Positions 26,381-34,207 of a stretch of DNA of 64,000 bases are shown here, one piece after another. Positions within the stretch are counted from its first letter, which is position 1. Each line of letters starts with the position of its first letter. This DNA is from G963666535 sp963666535 (GTDB lineage: Bacteria > Bacillota > Clostridia > Oscillospirales > Oscillospiraceae). Made by a program: the position numbers and the translations under genes. Below the pieces are notes generated by a model. The model saw nothing but the letters and a program-made list of their open reading frames with translations. It made no database searches and had not been told where the DNA came from. The stretch lies in contig OY762913.1 in NCBI GenBank assembly GCA_963666535.1, forward strand, positions 1,364,001 through 1,428,000. Direction: 5' to 3'.

Positions 26381-26725
26381 GTGGCAAGAGAGAAATTTCA
26401 AACATTGACCGAGCAGATGTTTTACATCCTTCTCTGTTTGCGGTCAGAATGCTATGGTATGGACATTATGGAAAAGGTTTGTACCATGACCAACGAGCGG
26501 ATTTCGGTTGGCCCCGGTACTCTCTATCATCTTTTGGAAAGTTTTGTGAAAGCAGGCATGATCTGCGAAACAAAGGTCGAAGGCCGCAGGCGAAGTTATT
26601 TAATTACCGATGCAGGCATGCAGGCGCTTGAGGCGGAGTATCAGCGGTTGATGGCGGTGACGGCTGACTATCGGAACTGTGTGGTGGGGAAAGGGGACAT
26701 TTCTAATGAAGGCGACAAAACGTAG
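26381..26725 (+). CDS. PadR family transcriptional regulator
   Basis: 114-residue winged-helix regulator: LTEQMFYILLCLRSECYGMDIMEKV, SVGPGTLYHLLESFVKAGMICETKVEGRRRSYLITDAG, then a C-terminal dimer helix. PadR proteins repress transport or stress genes and release DNA on ligand binding. GTG at 26381 is chosen because AGGAGGG (26368-26374) gives 6-nt spacing; the ATG at 26375 would touch the ribosome site. The last 20 bases overlap the DUF2812 gene, a common PadR pairing. Confidence 0.9.
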   Translation: MAREKFQTLTEQMFYILLCLRSECYGMDIMEKVCTMTNERISVGPGTLYHLLESFVKAGMICETKVEGRRRSYLITDAGMQALEAEYQRLMAVTADYRNCVVGKGDISNEGDKT

Positions 26726-28118
26726 ATTGGAACAGTTTTTGTTCTATGACTATACAGGTATTGAACAGCATCTTGAAAGAATGGCTTTAAAGGGATGGCA
26801 ACTCCATAAAATTACGCGTCTTTATTGGGAATACCACAACGTTGAACCACAAAAACGAACCTATACCGTTACTTATTTCTCCGAAGCCTCGGAATTTAAT
26901 CCTTATCCTACGGAAAATCAGCGGACTTTCCATGAATACTGCAAGGATGCCGGATGGAGCCTCGTGGCAGAGTGGGCGCAGATGCAGATTTTCTGCTCGG
27001 AGAGGGAAAATTCTATTCCGATTGAAACAGACGAATCGGTAAAACTGAAAGCAATTCATAGGTCCATGAAGAAAAATTTCCTGCCCAGCAGTGTGCTGGT
27101 ACTGCTGCTAGCCCTATTTCAGATTTTTTTTCAACTTCACATGATTACATCTGACCCGGTCTACCAGCTGTCAATGGGTTCCTGCCTATCCTTGGCGGTC
27201 ATTTGGGGTGTTCTTTTTATTCAAATGACATGGAGCTTAATTGGCTATGTAGTCTGGTATCGAAAATCCAAAAAAGCTGTTGACGCTGGAGGCGCCTGCA
27301 TGGAAAGCAGTGGTCTTCAAAAAACGTCGTATTTCTTGAGGGCCTTGACAGGGATTGTTATCGTCGTGGCTGCGCTTTTTATGGCAACACAGCAGTTTGC
27401 ATGGATTGGAATTTTCGGAATTGCAAATATGACGGTTTTACTTGCCCTGGTGTTTACGATCAAGAACGTACTCAAACGGGCAGAGGTTTCCAGAACAGTC
27501 AATCTGACCGTCACAGTGGTTTCCTGTGTCATTCTATCCGTCATTTTAACTGGCGCTATGACTTGGGGCATTGTCAGGGGAATGAATGCCGGATGGTTTG
27601 GCAATCAACCAGATGAGACCTATACGACCATACAGTCGAACGGCAGCACGTATACCTGGGATATTTACCACGATCCGCTGCCTTTGAAGGTTGAGGATTT
27701 ACAGGATACGGAGTATGACCACTATTCTTATGAGTGGACGGCAAGAGAATCTTTTTTGATCGCTCAGTATGTCGCAAGACAGAACTCTTTTCCCGACGGA
27801 CAGCTCGCTCCTGAACTGAACTATGCGATTGTGAAGGTGAAACTGTCCGCATTGTTTGATCTTTGCCTGGATGATTATTTAAACCAGTATCATTATGAAT
27901 GGGATATGTCGGAAGCGGATCAAAGATATTTTCAGAAGACCGATGACCCAGTGTGGCAGGCCGATGCGGTTTATCAGCTTTATATGCAAGATGAGGAAAT
28001 GGATGAGTACATCCTCTGTTGGGGCAATCGGATTGTTTACATCAATTTTGATGAGATGCCAACAGCGGAGCAGATTGCCACTACCATCGAAAAACTGGGT
28101 AATAGCTTGCAGTTTTGA
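26706..28118 (+). CDS. DUF2812 domain membrane protein
   Basis: About 470 residues. The N-terminal cytoplasmic DUF2812 domain (1-115: RRLEQFLFYDYTGIEQHLERMALKGWQLHKI, WEYHNVEPQKRTYTVTYF) is followed by membrane segments at about 125-150, 160-185, 215-235, 240-260 and 275-300, then an extracytoplasmic C-terminal domain (300-470). DUF2812 proteins are usually controlled by a PadR gene in front; their activity is unknown. The start overlaps padR in another frame, so translation is coupled. A hairpin terminator follows. Confidence 0.82.
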   Translation: MKATKRRLEQFLFYDYTGIEQHLERMALKGWQLHKITRLYWEYHNVEPQKRTYTVTYFSEASEFNPYPTENQRTFHEYCKDAGWSLVAEWAQMQIFCSERENSIPIETDESVKLKAIHRSMKKNFLPSSVLVLLLALFQIFFQLHMITSDPVYQLSMGSCLSLAVIWGVLFIQMTWSLIGYVVWYRKSKKAVDAGGACMESSGLQKTSYFLRALTGIVIVVAALFMATQQFAWIGIFGIANMTVLLALVFTIKNVLKRAEVSRTVNLTVTVVSCVILSVILTGAMTWGIVRGMNAGWFGNQPDETYTTIQSNGSTYTWDIYHDPLPLKVEDLQDTEYDHYSYEWTARESFLIAQYVARQNSFPDGQLAPELNYAIVKVKLSALFDLCLDDYLNQYHYEWDMSEADQRYFQKTDDPVWQADAVYQLYMQDEEMDEYILCWGNRIVYINFDEMPTAEQIATTIEKLGNSLQF

Positions 28119-28130
28119 TCCAAGAAAGGA

Positions 28131-28171
28131 AAGGAGCACTCAACAGGGCCGCTGCTGGGTGCTCCTTCTTG
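28131..28171 (+). terminator. Terminator after the padR-DUF2812 operon
   Basis: AAGGAGCAC (28131-28139) pairs with GTGCTCCTT (28159-28167); the tail is CTTGT, so the T-run is weak. Confidence 0.6.
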
Positions 28172-28224
28172 TCGGCGTAAGCGCTTTGCTGTCCTGCTGA
28201 AGCGTATGCCGCAATCATGAATAG

Positions 28225-28253
28225 TTGACAAATGAATGAAGCGGTGATAAAAT
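28225..28253 (+). promoter_or_regulatory. Sigma-A promoter of the MutS2-like gene
   Basis: TTGACA (28225-28230), 17 nt, TAAAAT (28248-28253). It begins a leader of about 280 nt ahead of the coding sequence. Confidence 0.8.
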
Positions 28254-28279
28254 TTAGAAAACTTGAGAGGTGTGTATTG

Positions 28280-28315
28280 ATGTCTGTTCTGTTTGTTATG
28301 GTGACACATAACTAA
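28280..28315 (+). CDS. Leader peptide of 11 residues
   Basis: ATG to TAA encodes MSVLFVMVTHN. GAGAGG lies 9 nt upstream of the ATG, and the frame begins about 20 nt into the predicted transcript. Short hydrophobic leader peptides in this place are the sensor in ribosome-mediated attenuation, where a stalled ribosome changes the fold of the downstream RNA. The start codon, ribosome site and position are seen; translation and function are inferred. Confidence 0.6.
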   Translation: MSVLFVMVTHN

Positions 28316-28326
28316 ATATAGTTGAG

Positions 28327-28520
28327 AAGGGCGCACTGTTTAAGGGGAGAAGCTCCTTATTTATCGTGCCCTTTGAAAGACATACCTAACAGACTGCTTC
28401 AATCATAAGTGATGCGTGGTAAGGTGTACTTATCACGCTGTTTTTATATTGAGATTTTTGCCCGCAGGGAGCATTCTGCACTTTTACAGGTGTGGTGTGT
28501 CTTTGCGGGCATTTCATTTT
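28327..28520 (+). promoter_or_regulatory. Attenuator region with three hairpins
   Basis: Hairpin 1: AAGG..GCAC/GTGCCCTT (28327-28373) with an inner AAGG/CCTT stem. Hairpin 2: GCGTGGTAAG/CTTATCACGC (28414-28438) followed by TGTTTTTA, a terminator shape; its 3' part can instead pair through TAAGT/ACTTA. Hairpin 3: TGCCCGCA/TGCGGGCA (28459-28511) followed by TTTCATTTT, another possible terminator. The coding sequence starts 22 nt later. The set fits transcription attenuation driven by the leader peptide. Confidence 0.6.
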
Positions 28521-28542
28521 CAAATTGAAAGGTTGGCAAACC

Positions 28543-30471
28543 ATGAACACTTATCATACGCTTGAGTTTTCCATTATACTTGAAAAATTGGCAGAAGGCG
28601 CATTGTCCGAACCGGCAAAAGCCCGCTGCCTTTCGCTGGAACCTTCCTTAAGTGAGACTGAGGTGAGGCGTTGGATGGAGGAAACGACACAGGCAAAATG
28701 GATGATAGAACAAATAGGGACCCCACCGCTTTCCCCAATGACTGACCTCTCAAAGATCATTGACTTAATCAAGATAGAAGCGATCCTAATGCCGGATCAG
28801 ATCGAGCATGTACTGACGTTTCTTGTTTCCTGCCGGAGAATGAAGGAATATCTCACGAAGGCGGAGGCGACAGGGGCCTCTATTGCGCTGTACGGCAGAT
28901 CGATAGAGGAACTGCATGAACTTGAACTTGAAATCAAGCAGTGCATATTGAATGGGGTTGTGGTCGATAAGGCCTCGACCGAGCTTTATCGCATTCGACG
29001 GCAAATTGCCGTTACCGCCGATCAGAGCAAAGAGAAGCTGGATGAACTTCTACGCAAAAACAAAGCCTGGTTTTCAGAGAGCTTCATCTCCGTTCGGAAC
29101 GGTCACTCTACGCTGCCGGTAAAGCGTGAACACAAGAATGATGTATCCGGCACTGTGATCGAAATTTCCAATAAGGGAGGGACTTGTTTTATCGAACCTT
29201 CTTCCGTTGGAAAGCTGCAACTGAAAATGAACGCGCTGAAGGTGGAAGAAGAAAGTGAAGTCAGGCATGTTCTATATACCCTGACAGCACGGATCAACGA
29301 TACCCTGGGGACGTTAAAACGGAATATGGAGGCAATGGAGGCTCTTGATTTTCTCTTTGCAAAGGGAAAACTGAGCATTTCCATGAAAGCGTCGCCCGTT
29401 ACGCTTCACTCTGATCGGAATATTTCTATGAGGAGCGCAAGGCATCCCTTGCTCAATCAGGATACAGCCGTTCCGATGGATTTTGAAATCAGCAGCCAAA
29501 ACAAGGGAGTTGTGATTACCGGCCCGAATACCGGGGGGAAAACCGTTGCCTTAAAAACAGTAGGGCTTCTCTCCTTGATGGCACAAAGCGGTCTGCATGT
29601 CCCAGCCGACTGCAGCAGCAGTTTTTGCATGCACAATAGGGTCCTTTGCGACATTGGTGACGGACAGAGTATAGCGGAAAACCTTTCTACTTTTTCATCG
29701 CATATGAAAAACATAATTACAATACTTCGGCAAATTAGTGATGAATCACTCGTCTTGTTAGACGAACTTGGTTCTGGAACAGACCCTGCGGAAGGCATGG
29801 GGATTGCAATCGGCGTGTTGGATGCGCTGTGCGAAAAAGGATGCATGTTTGTTGTCACAACGCACTATCCAGAGGTGAAAGAGTACGCTTCTAACATGCC
29901 CGGACTTGTGAATGCACGAATGGCGTTTGACAAGAACAGTCTCATGCCGCTCTATCAGCTTGAACTGGGGAAGGCCGGCGAAAGCTGTGCGATGTATATT
30001 GCAGAAAGGCTGGGTATGCCCGCAAGGATATTAAAACGCGCGCACATGGCCGCATATGGGGATCAAGGAAAATGGGATATTGCTGCAGGTGCGGCCTCTT
30101 CTGATCATGAAAATATCGCTCCGCCGCCCAAAATTGTGAAACAGAAGGAGCGAGAGACTAAAATACAGCGCCACACCAGCCTGTTTGGGATTGGAGACAG
30201 CGTATACGTCTACCCCAAAAAGGAAATAGGCATTGTTTATGCTTGCGAGAATGAAAGGGGAGAGGTCGGCGTTCAGGTGAAGGGGGAAAAGAGAACCGTA
30301 AATCACAAACGAATCAAGCTGCATGTGCCCGCCAGCGAGCTTTACCCGGAAGATTATGATTTTTCCATCCTGTTTGACAGCGTGGAAAATCGAAAGGCAA
30401 GGCGCATTATGGAAAAGCGGCACGAAGAAGGAAATGTAATTATGATCAAAGAAGGAGAGCGTGGAACGTAA
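28543..30471 (+). CDS. MutS2-like ATPase lacking the Smr domain
   Basis: 642 residues. Helical core/lever region (1-310) with a MutS2-type coiled clamp, then the MutS ATPase: Walker A GPNTGGKT (327-334), CDIGDGQSIAENLSTFSSHM, Walker B LVLLDELGSGTDPAEG, and THYPEVKEYA. A KOW-like stretch (about 545-590: GDSVYVYPKKEIGIVYACENERGEVGVQV) follows as in MutS2. Where MutS2 (about 780 residues) has its Smr nuclease domain, this protein has only about 45 residues (SELYPEDYDFSILFDSVENRKARRIM). MutS2 binds collided ribosomes and can split them. The attenuator upstream suggests induction by translation stress. It is probably a paralogue, not the housekeeping mutS2. Confidence 0.85.
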   Translation: MNTYHTLEFSIILEKLAEGALSEPAKARCLSLEPSLSETEVRRWMEETTQAKWMIEQIGTPPLSPMTDLSKIIDLIKIEAILMPDQIEHVLTFLVSCRRMKEYLTKAEATGASIALYGRSIEELHELELEIKQCILNGVVVDKASTELYRIRRQIAVTADQSKEKLDELLRKNKAWFSESFISVRNGHSTLPVKREHKNDVSGTVIEISNKGGTCFIEPSSVGKLQLKMNALKVEEESEVRHVLYTLTARINDTLGTLKRNMEAMEALDFLFAKGKLSISMKASPVTLHSDRNISMRSARHPLLNQDTAVPMDFEISSQNKGVVITGPNTGGKTVALKTVGLLSLMAQSGLHVPADCSSSFCMHNRVLCDIGDGQSIAENLSTFSSHMKNIITILRQISDESLVLLDELGSGTDPAEGMGIAIGVLDALCEKGCMFVVTTHYPEVKEYASNMPGLVNARMAFDKNSLMPLYQLELGKAGESCAMYIAERLGMPARILKRAHMAAYGDQGKWDIAAGAASSDHENIAPPPKIVKQKERETKIQRHTSLFGIGDSVYVYPKKEIGIVYACENERGEVGVQVKGEKRTVNHKRIKLHVPASELYPEDYDFSILFDSVENRKARRIMEKRHEEGNVIMIKEGERGT

Positions 30472-30560
30472 GCATTCCGATCCGGCTTGAAAACGGAGAA
30501 GATCATGAGGCCGTTGAAAACCAGAGGTTTGAAGACACTGCCCCGACCGGCGCGGAATGC
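30472..30560 (+). other. Possible structured RNA at the 3' end of the MutS2-like transcript
   Basis: An outer stem GCATTCCG/CGGAATGC with CCGG/CCGG encloses two smaller stems, AACGG/CCGTT and AAACC-AGA-GGTTT. This gives a three-way junction. No family recognised. Confidence 0.35.
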
Positions 30561-30617
30561 CGGCCAACGCAACGACGATTTCCATACCTGAAACAGGGAA
30601 GGCCCACTAAATACGCA

Positions 30618-30656
30618 AAGCAGTACCCCGGCGTGACGCAGGCCGGGGTACTGCTT
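30618..30656 (+). terminator. Terminator hairpin after the MutS2-like gene
   Basis: Perfect 15-bp stem AAGCAGTACCCCGGC with complement (30618-30632, 30642-30656), loop of 9. No long T-run follows on the + strand; the flanking AA/TT pairs make it symmetric. Confidence 0.65.
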
Positions 30657-30848
30657 GATGGCGCTTTCCCGCAGAGAAGGCGGCAAATATTAAGCATGAT
30701 TTCCCGTACATCCCCTCCTTGTAAACTGCAGATATACTTGTTATAATAATGTATGCGAAAAAAGTCGAAATTCAGATTTGCTCGTATCTGCAGTTTGGTC
30801 AAAGATAGGAATGACACGCCTTGTAATGGAAAGGAGGTCGTTGAAAAG

Positions 30849-32291
30849 ATGCAAATGCTCATAGAACTAATCGATCAAAACCAAGCCTTCCTGGTCAAGC
30901 GAACGTTGGAATATGCAAAAGTGAACGGTTATGTAAAATATACTTCTACTTTGGAGGAGGCGTGGACAGCATCCATCCTCGGTCTGTCTGAAGCCTTGAT
31001 CAAGGCTCTTTTGAATGACTCCCAAATTCCCGAAATTGAAGTGGATCATGATTTCACAAATAACGCAATCTCATCTTTTGGGGTTTTAGAAGCAAAAAGA
31101 CACCGTCGGCGGGGGGTTACGCTTGAGATGTTTTTGTCGCTTATGAAGTATTACCGCCAGGCTTATATCGATTTGATCACACAATCCATTCAAGATCTGC
31201 AGCAGCAGGATTTCTATTTGCTATGGGTAAACCGGTATTTTGACCATAATGAAATTGCCTTTTGTGCAGAGTGGGCCGCAATACCCGGAGAAAAAATGCT
31301 GCAAGAGCTGCAAATGACCAATCGGAACCTTACCAATGAAAAGAACAAGTACTTAACCATCTTTGAAAGCATGCCTGCCCCAGCCGTTATTTTGGATACG
31401 GAGCATCGCTGTGTTAATATGAATTATGTGGCCCAGCAGATTTTGCAGGAAACCGCGCAGTCGCCGGGGAAAATGTACTATTCCAAGTCTTCCGTGCGAC
31501 CCCATTTGAGCGAAGTGCTGCCTTGGGTATATGATGAATTTATGGTTTTTTACAAGGGCGGTGCGCTGGAATCTTCGATTGAAAAGTGCTTTGTCTCGCC
31601 AACACTGGGGGAAAGGTATTTATTTATAAAATTCCATCGCATGATGGATATCAGCAATAAGTTCGAAGGTACCGTTATTTTGTTTGACGACCTGACCGAG
31701 CGCAAAAAAATAGAAGAGAAGCTTAGAAAAACCAGTTTTTATGACACCTTGACTGGCTTATATAATCGCGCTTACATGGCCGATGTAATCCTTCGCATGG
31801 ATACCGGCAGGTTTAATCCGGTCGGATTTATTTCCATTGACGTGGATGGGCTTAAGCTGGTAAATGATAATCTTGGACACAACGCGGGGGATAATTTGCT
31901 CATTGCTGTCAGTCGGATTATTAGCGCATCTTCCGGCGAAAGCGGCATAGCCGTGCGCAATGGCGGCGATGAATTTGCCGTGATCATGGCGCTAAGCGAT
32001 GCGCAAGCCGTCCAAACCATGTGCGAACGAATCCGCAGCGGAATAGAGGAGCACAACAGCGTGAGCAGGAGAAAGCCCATTAGCATATCAATTGGAATGT
32101 CAGTGGGAGACATTGGGGTTGACCGTGTGATGAATGAGATCATGAAAGAGGCAGACGACCGAATGTATGCCGATAAACAGGGAAAGCGGTTAACCTATGC
32201 GGCTGTTTTTAATGATCGTTTTGAACAATACGGTCAGGCGCTTTTCGACAGCGGGAGTGGACCGACGAAAAGCGAATTGATACACACCTGA
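30849..32291 (+). CDS. PAS-GGDEF diguanylate cyclase
   Basis: 480 residues, no membrane segment. An all-helical N-terminal sensor (1-165; LIELIDQNQAFLVKRTLEYA, RRRGVTLEMFLSLMKYYRQAYIDLI) resembles RsbR/histidine-kinase N-terminal helices. A short coiled-coil and a PAS domain (about 175-300; FESMPAPAVILDTEHRCVNMN) follow, then GGDEF (from about 310; SFYDTLTGLYNRAYM). The active site is GGDEF at 372-376. The RxxD inhibitory site upstream is missing (SGES), so product inhibition is not expected. ATG at 30849 lies 11 nt after AGGAGG. Confidence 0.88.
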   Translation: MQMLIELIDQNQAFLVKRTLEYAKVNGYVKYTSTLEEAWTASILGLSEALIKALLNDSQIPEIEVDHDFTNNAISSFGVLEAKRHRRRGVTLEMFLSLMKYYRQAYIDLITQSIQDLQQQDFYLLWVNRYFDHNEIAFCAEWAAIPGEKMLQELQMTNRNLTNEKNKYLTIFESMPAPAVILDTEHRCVNMNYVAQQILQETAQSPGKMYYSKSSVRPHLSEVLPWVYDEFMVFYKGGALESSIEKCFVSPTLGERYLFIKFHRMMDISNKFEGTVILFDDLTERKKIEEKLRKTSFYDTLTGLYNRAYMADVILRMDTGRFNPVGFISIDVDGLKLVNDNLGHNAGDNLLIAVSRIISASSGESGIAVRNGGDEFAVIMALSDAQAVQTMCERIRSGIEEHNSVSRRKPISISIGMSVGDIGVDRVMNEIMKEADDRMYADKQGKRLTYAAVFNDRFEQYGQALFDSGSGPTKSELIHT

Positions 32292-32594
32292 GAAATATCG
32301 GCAACAAGCGTGGCGTCAATGACGATGGCGAAGCTCAGAAACGGAAGGAAGCAGCGGCAACCAGCATAACACAGAGGGAAGTTGCTCTTTTACCGCTGCT
32401 TTAAATGTGTTATACTAAAGCAGTGTTTTGATCCGCCCTGCGTGTCATTTTTCAGGGAAGACAAGATAGCGCAAGGAGACTAAGAGACACAGGCAGTAAC
32501 ACCAATACAGCGGCAACATAACACCTGTAACACGGTGTTTAGAAACGAGCGGGAATCAAGGCTGTTTGCCCGCAGACAAAGGATGTGATTTTGC
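32292..32594 (+). other. Intergenic region upstream of purF
   Basis: Holds a stem AAGCAGCGG/CCGCTGCTT (32349-32401, with inner GCAAC/GTTGC) and a possible promoter TTTACC, 16 nt, TATACT (32389-32416). A leader of about 170 nt follows with two hairpins (AACACC/GGTGTT; GCGGG/CCCGC). I see no purine riboswitch core in it. Confidence 0.45.
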
Positions 32595-33959
32595 TTGGCA
32601 ATCCATGAAGAGTGCGGCGTCTTTGGCATCTACGATCCAGCTGGCGACTGTGCCCGTACGACCTATTATGGCCTGTATGCCCTTCAACACCGCGGGCAGG
32701 AGGCATGTGGCATCGCCACAATCAACGACCGCGAACTTTCCCACTATAAAGACGTCGGGCTTGTGGGGGATGTGTTCTCGGAAGATATTTTGGATGATTT
32801 GAATGGGACCATGGCAGTGGGCCATGTGCGGTACGCGACCACCGGCGCGGGAAAGCGCGAGAATGCCCAGCCCCTTACCTTAAAATATGTAAAGGGAACG
32901 CTGGCCGTGGTGCACAACGGAAATTTGGTGGATATTGACGCGCTGCGTACCGACTTTGAGTATCGTGGGGCAATTTTTCAAACGACAAGCGACTCTGAGC
33001 TGATCGCCTATGCAATTGCGCAGGCCAGACTTCACGGGCCGTCGGCCGAGGCCGCCGTGGTGGACGCGATGAAGCAGCTTCGCGGCGCGTATTCTTTGAT
33101 TGTTATGTCTCCCCGCAAGCTGATTGCGGCGCGTGACCCATGGGGCTTTCGTCCACTGTGTATGGGCAGAAAGGGAGACGCAGTCTTTTTCGCATCCGAG
33201 TCCTGCGCGATTGAGGGCGTAGGCGGAACGGTGGAGCGGGAGGTAGAACCCGGTGAGGTTATTGTGGTGGAGGACGGCGAGCTGCGTTCCATCCGCGACA
33301 ACTGTCAGGGCAAGTCCCATATGTGTATCTTCGAATACATTTACTTTGCACGGCCCGATTCTGTGATCGCGGGGCAAAGTGTCCATGAGGCGCGGGTTAT
33401 GGCCGGGCGGTTGTTGGCGCGGGAGCATCCGGTGGAGGCTGATGTAGTGATTGGCGTACCTGATTCCGGGCTGGACGCGGCCATCGGGTATGCGGAAGAG
33501 TCAGGCATTCCATATGGAGAAGGCTTTGTCAAAAACCGCTATATCGGCCGCACGTTCATCACGCCGGATCAGCAGAGCCGGGAAAATGCCGTGCGCATCA
33601 AGCTGGGCGCCCTTCGTAGTCAGGTGGAGGGGAAGCGAGTTGTCATGATCGACGATTCTATTGTGCGGGGAACGACCTGCAGCGCCATTATCAATTTGCT
33701 GCGTGACGCGGGTGCTACCCAGGTTCATATGAGAGTTTCAGCACCTCCTTTTATTGCGCCGTGCTATTTTGGAACGGACATTCCGGATAAGGAGAAGCTT
33801 GTTGCCTGCCACCACAGTGTGGATGAAATCGGCCGCATGGCGGGGGCGGACAGTCTGGGTTACCTTAGCCTGGAGGCCCTGCATCAAATAGCGCCGGACG
33901 CACAGTGCGGTTTTTGCGAGGGCTGCTTTACAGAACAGTACCCAATTGAGGTGCGGTAA
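32595..33959 (+). CDS. purF: Amidophosphoribosyltransferase
   Basis: First committed step of purine synthesis: PRPP plus glutamine gives phosphoribosylamine. 454 residues. The start is TTG (32595), with AAAGGA 11 nt upstream. Six propeptide residues precede the catalytic Cys 7 (EECGVFGIYD). The glutaminase domain shows HRGQEACGIA and GHVRYATTG; the PRPP domain shows VIGVPDSGLDAAIGYA and VVMIDDSIVRGTTC. A cluster of Cys near the C-terminus (DAQCGFCEGCF) fits the iron-sulfur cluster of Bacillus-type PurF. It stands alone, without other pur genes. Confidence 0.95.
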   Translation: MAIHEECGVFGIYDPAGDCARTTYYGLYALQHRGQEACGIATINDRELSHYKDVGLVGDVFSEDILDDLNGTMAVGHVRYATTGAGKRENAQPLTLKYVKGTLAVVHNGNLVDIDALRTDFEYRGAIFQTTSDSELIAYAIAQARLHGPSAEAAVVDAMKQLRGAYSLIVMSPRKLIAARDPWGFRPLCMGRKGDAVFFASESCAIEGVGGTVEREVEPGEVIVVEDGELRSIRDNCQGKSHMCIFEYIYFARPDSVIAGQSVHEARVMAGRLLAREHPVEADVVIGVPDSGLDAAIGYAEESGIPYGEGFVKNRYIGRTFITPDQQSRENAVRIKLGALRSQVEGKRVVMIDDSIVRGTTCSAIINLLRDAGATQVHMRVSAPPFIAPCYFGTDIPDKEKLVACHHSVDEIGRMAGADSLGYLSLEALHQIAPDAQCGFCEGCFTEQYPIEVR

Positions 33960-34077
33960 GAGATGGAAAACGCCAGTTTTGCATGAAACTTATGCGTAAG
34001 TTGCATAAAACACGGTGCTGACTGGGTGCTATCCCGCGATATTTGCAACAAAAAATTAAAACCCTTCAAATAACGAC

Positions 34078-34106
34078 TTGACAGGCAAATGAAAAACCCG
34101 TATACT
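34078..34106 (+). promoter_or_regulatory. Sigma-A promoter of glnA
   Basis: TTGACA (34078-34083), 17 nt, TATACT (34101-34106). Close to consensus. Confidence 0.85.
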
Positions 34107-34125
34107 CAGTTTATTAGTTGAGAAC

Positions 34126-34164
34126 GAGGGTGTTCCGACCAGTGGGACGGAGTATCCTCTTTTT
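34126..34164 (+). promoter_or_regulatory. Terminator hairpin in the glnA leader, likely antitermination target
   Basis: A 15-step stem with one A-A mismatch and three G-U pairs (34126-34140 with 34145-34159; loop AGTG) is followed by TTTTT (34160-34164), 43 nt before the glnA start. A competing stem GAAC/GTTC with a six-base loop (34122-34135) would break it. ANTAR proteins act by stabilising six-base-loop hairpins, and an ANTAR gene follows glnA. Confidence 0.65.
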
Positions 34165-34207
34165 CATAGAAAATTGTAGAACCTAAGTGTGAAAGGGGAA
34201 CCCCATC

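Noticed and set aside
32417..32594. Purine riboswitch upstream of purF
   Set aside because: No three-way junction core or loop-loop sequence typical of the class; only two simple hairpins.
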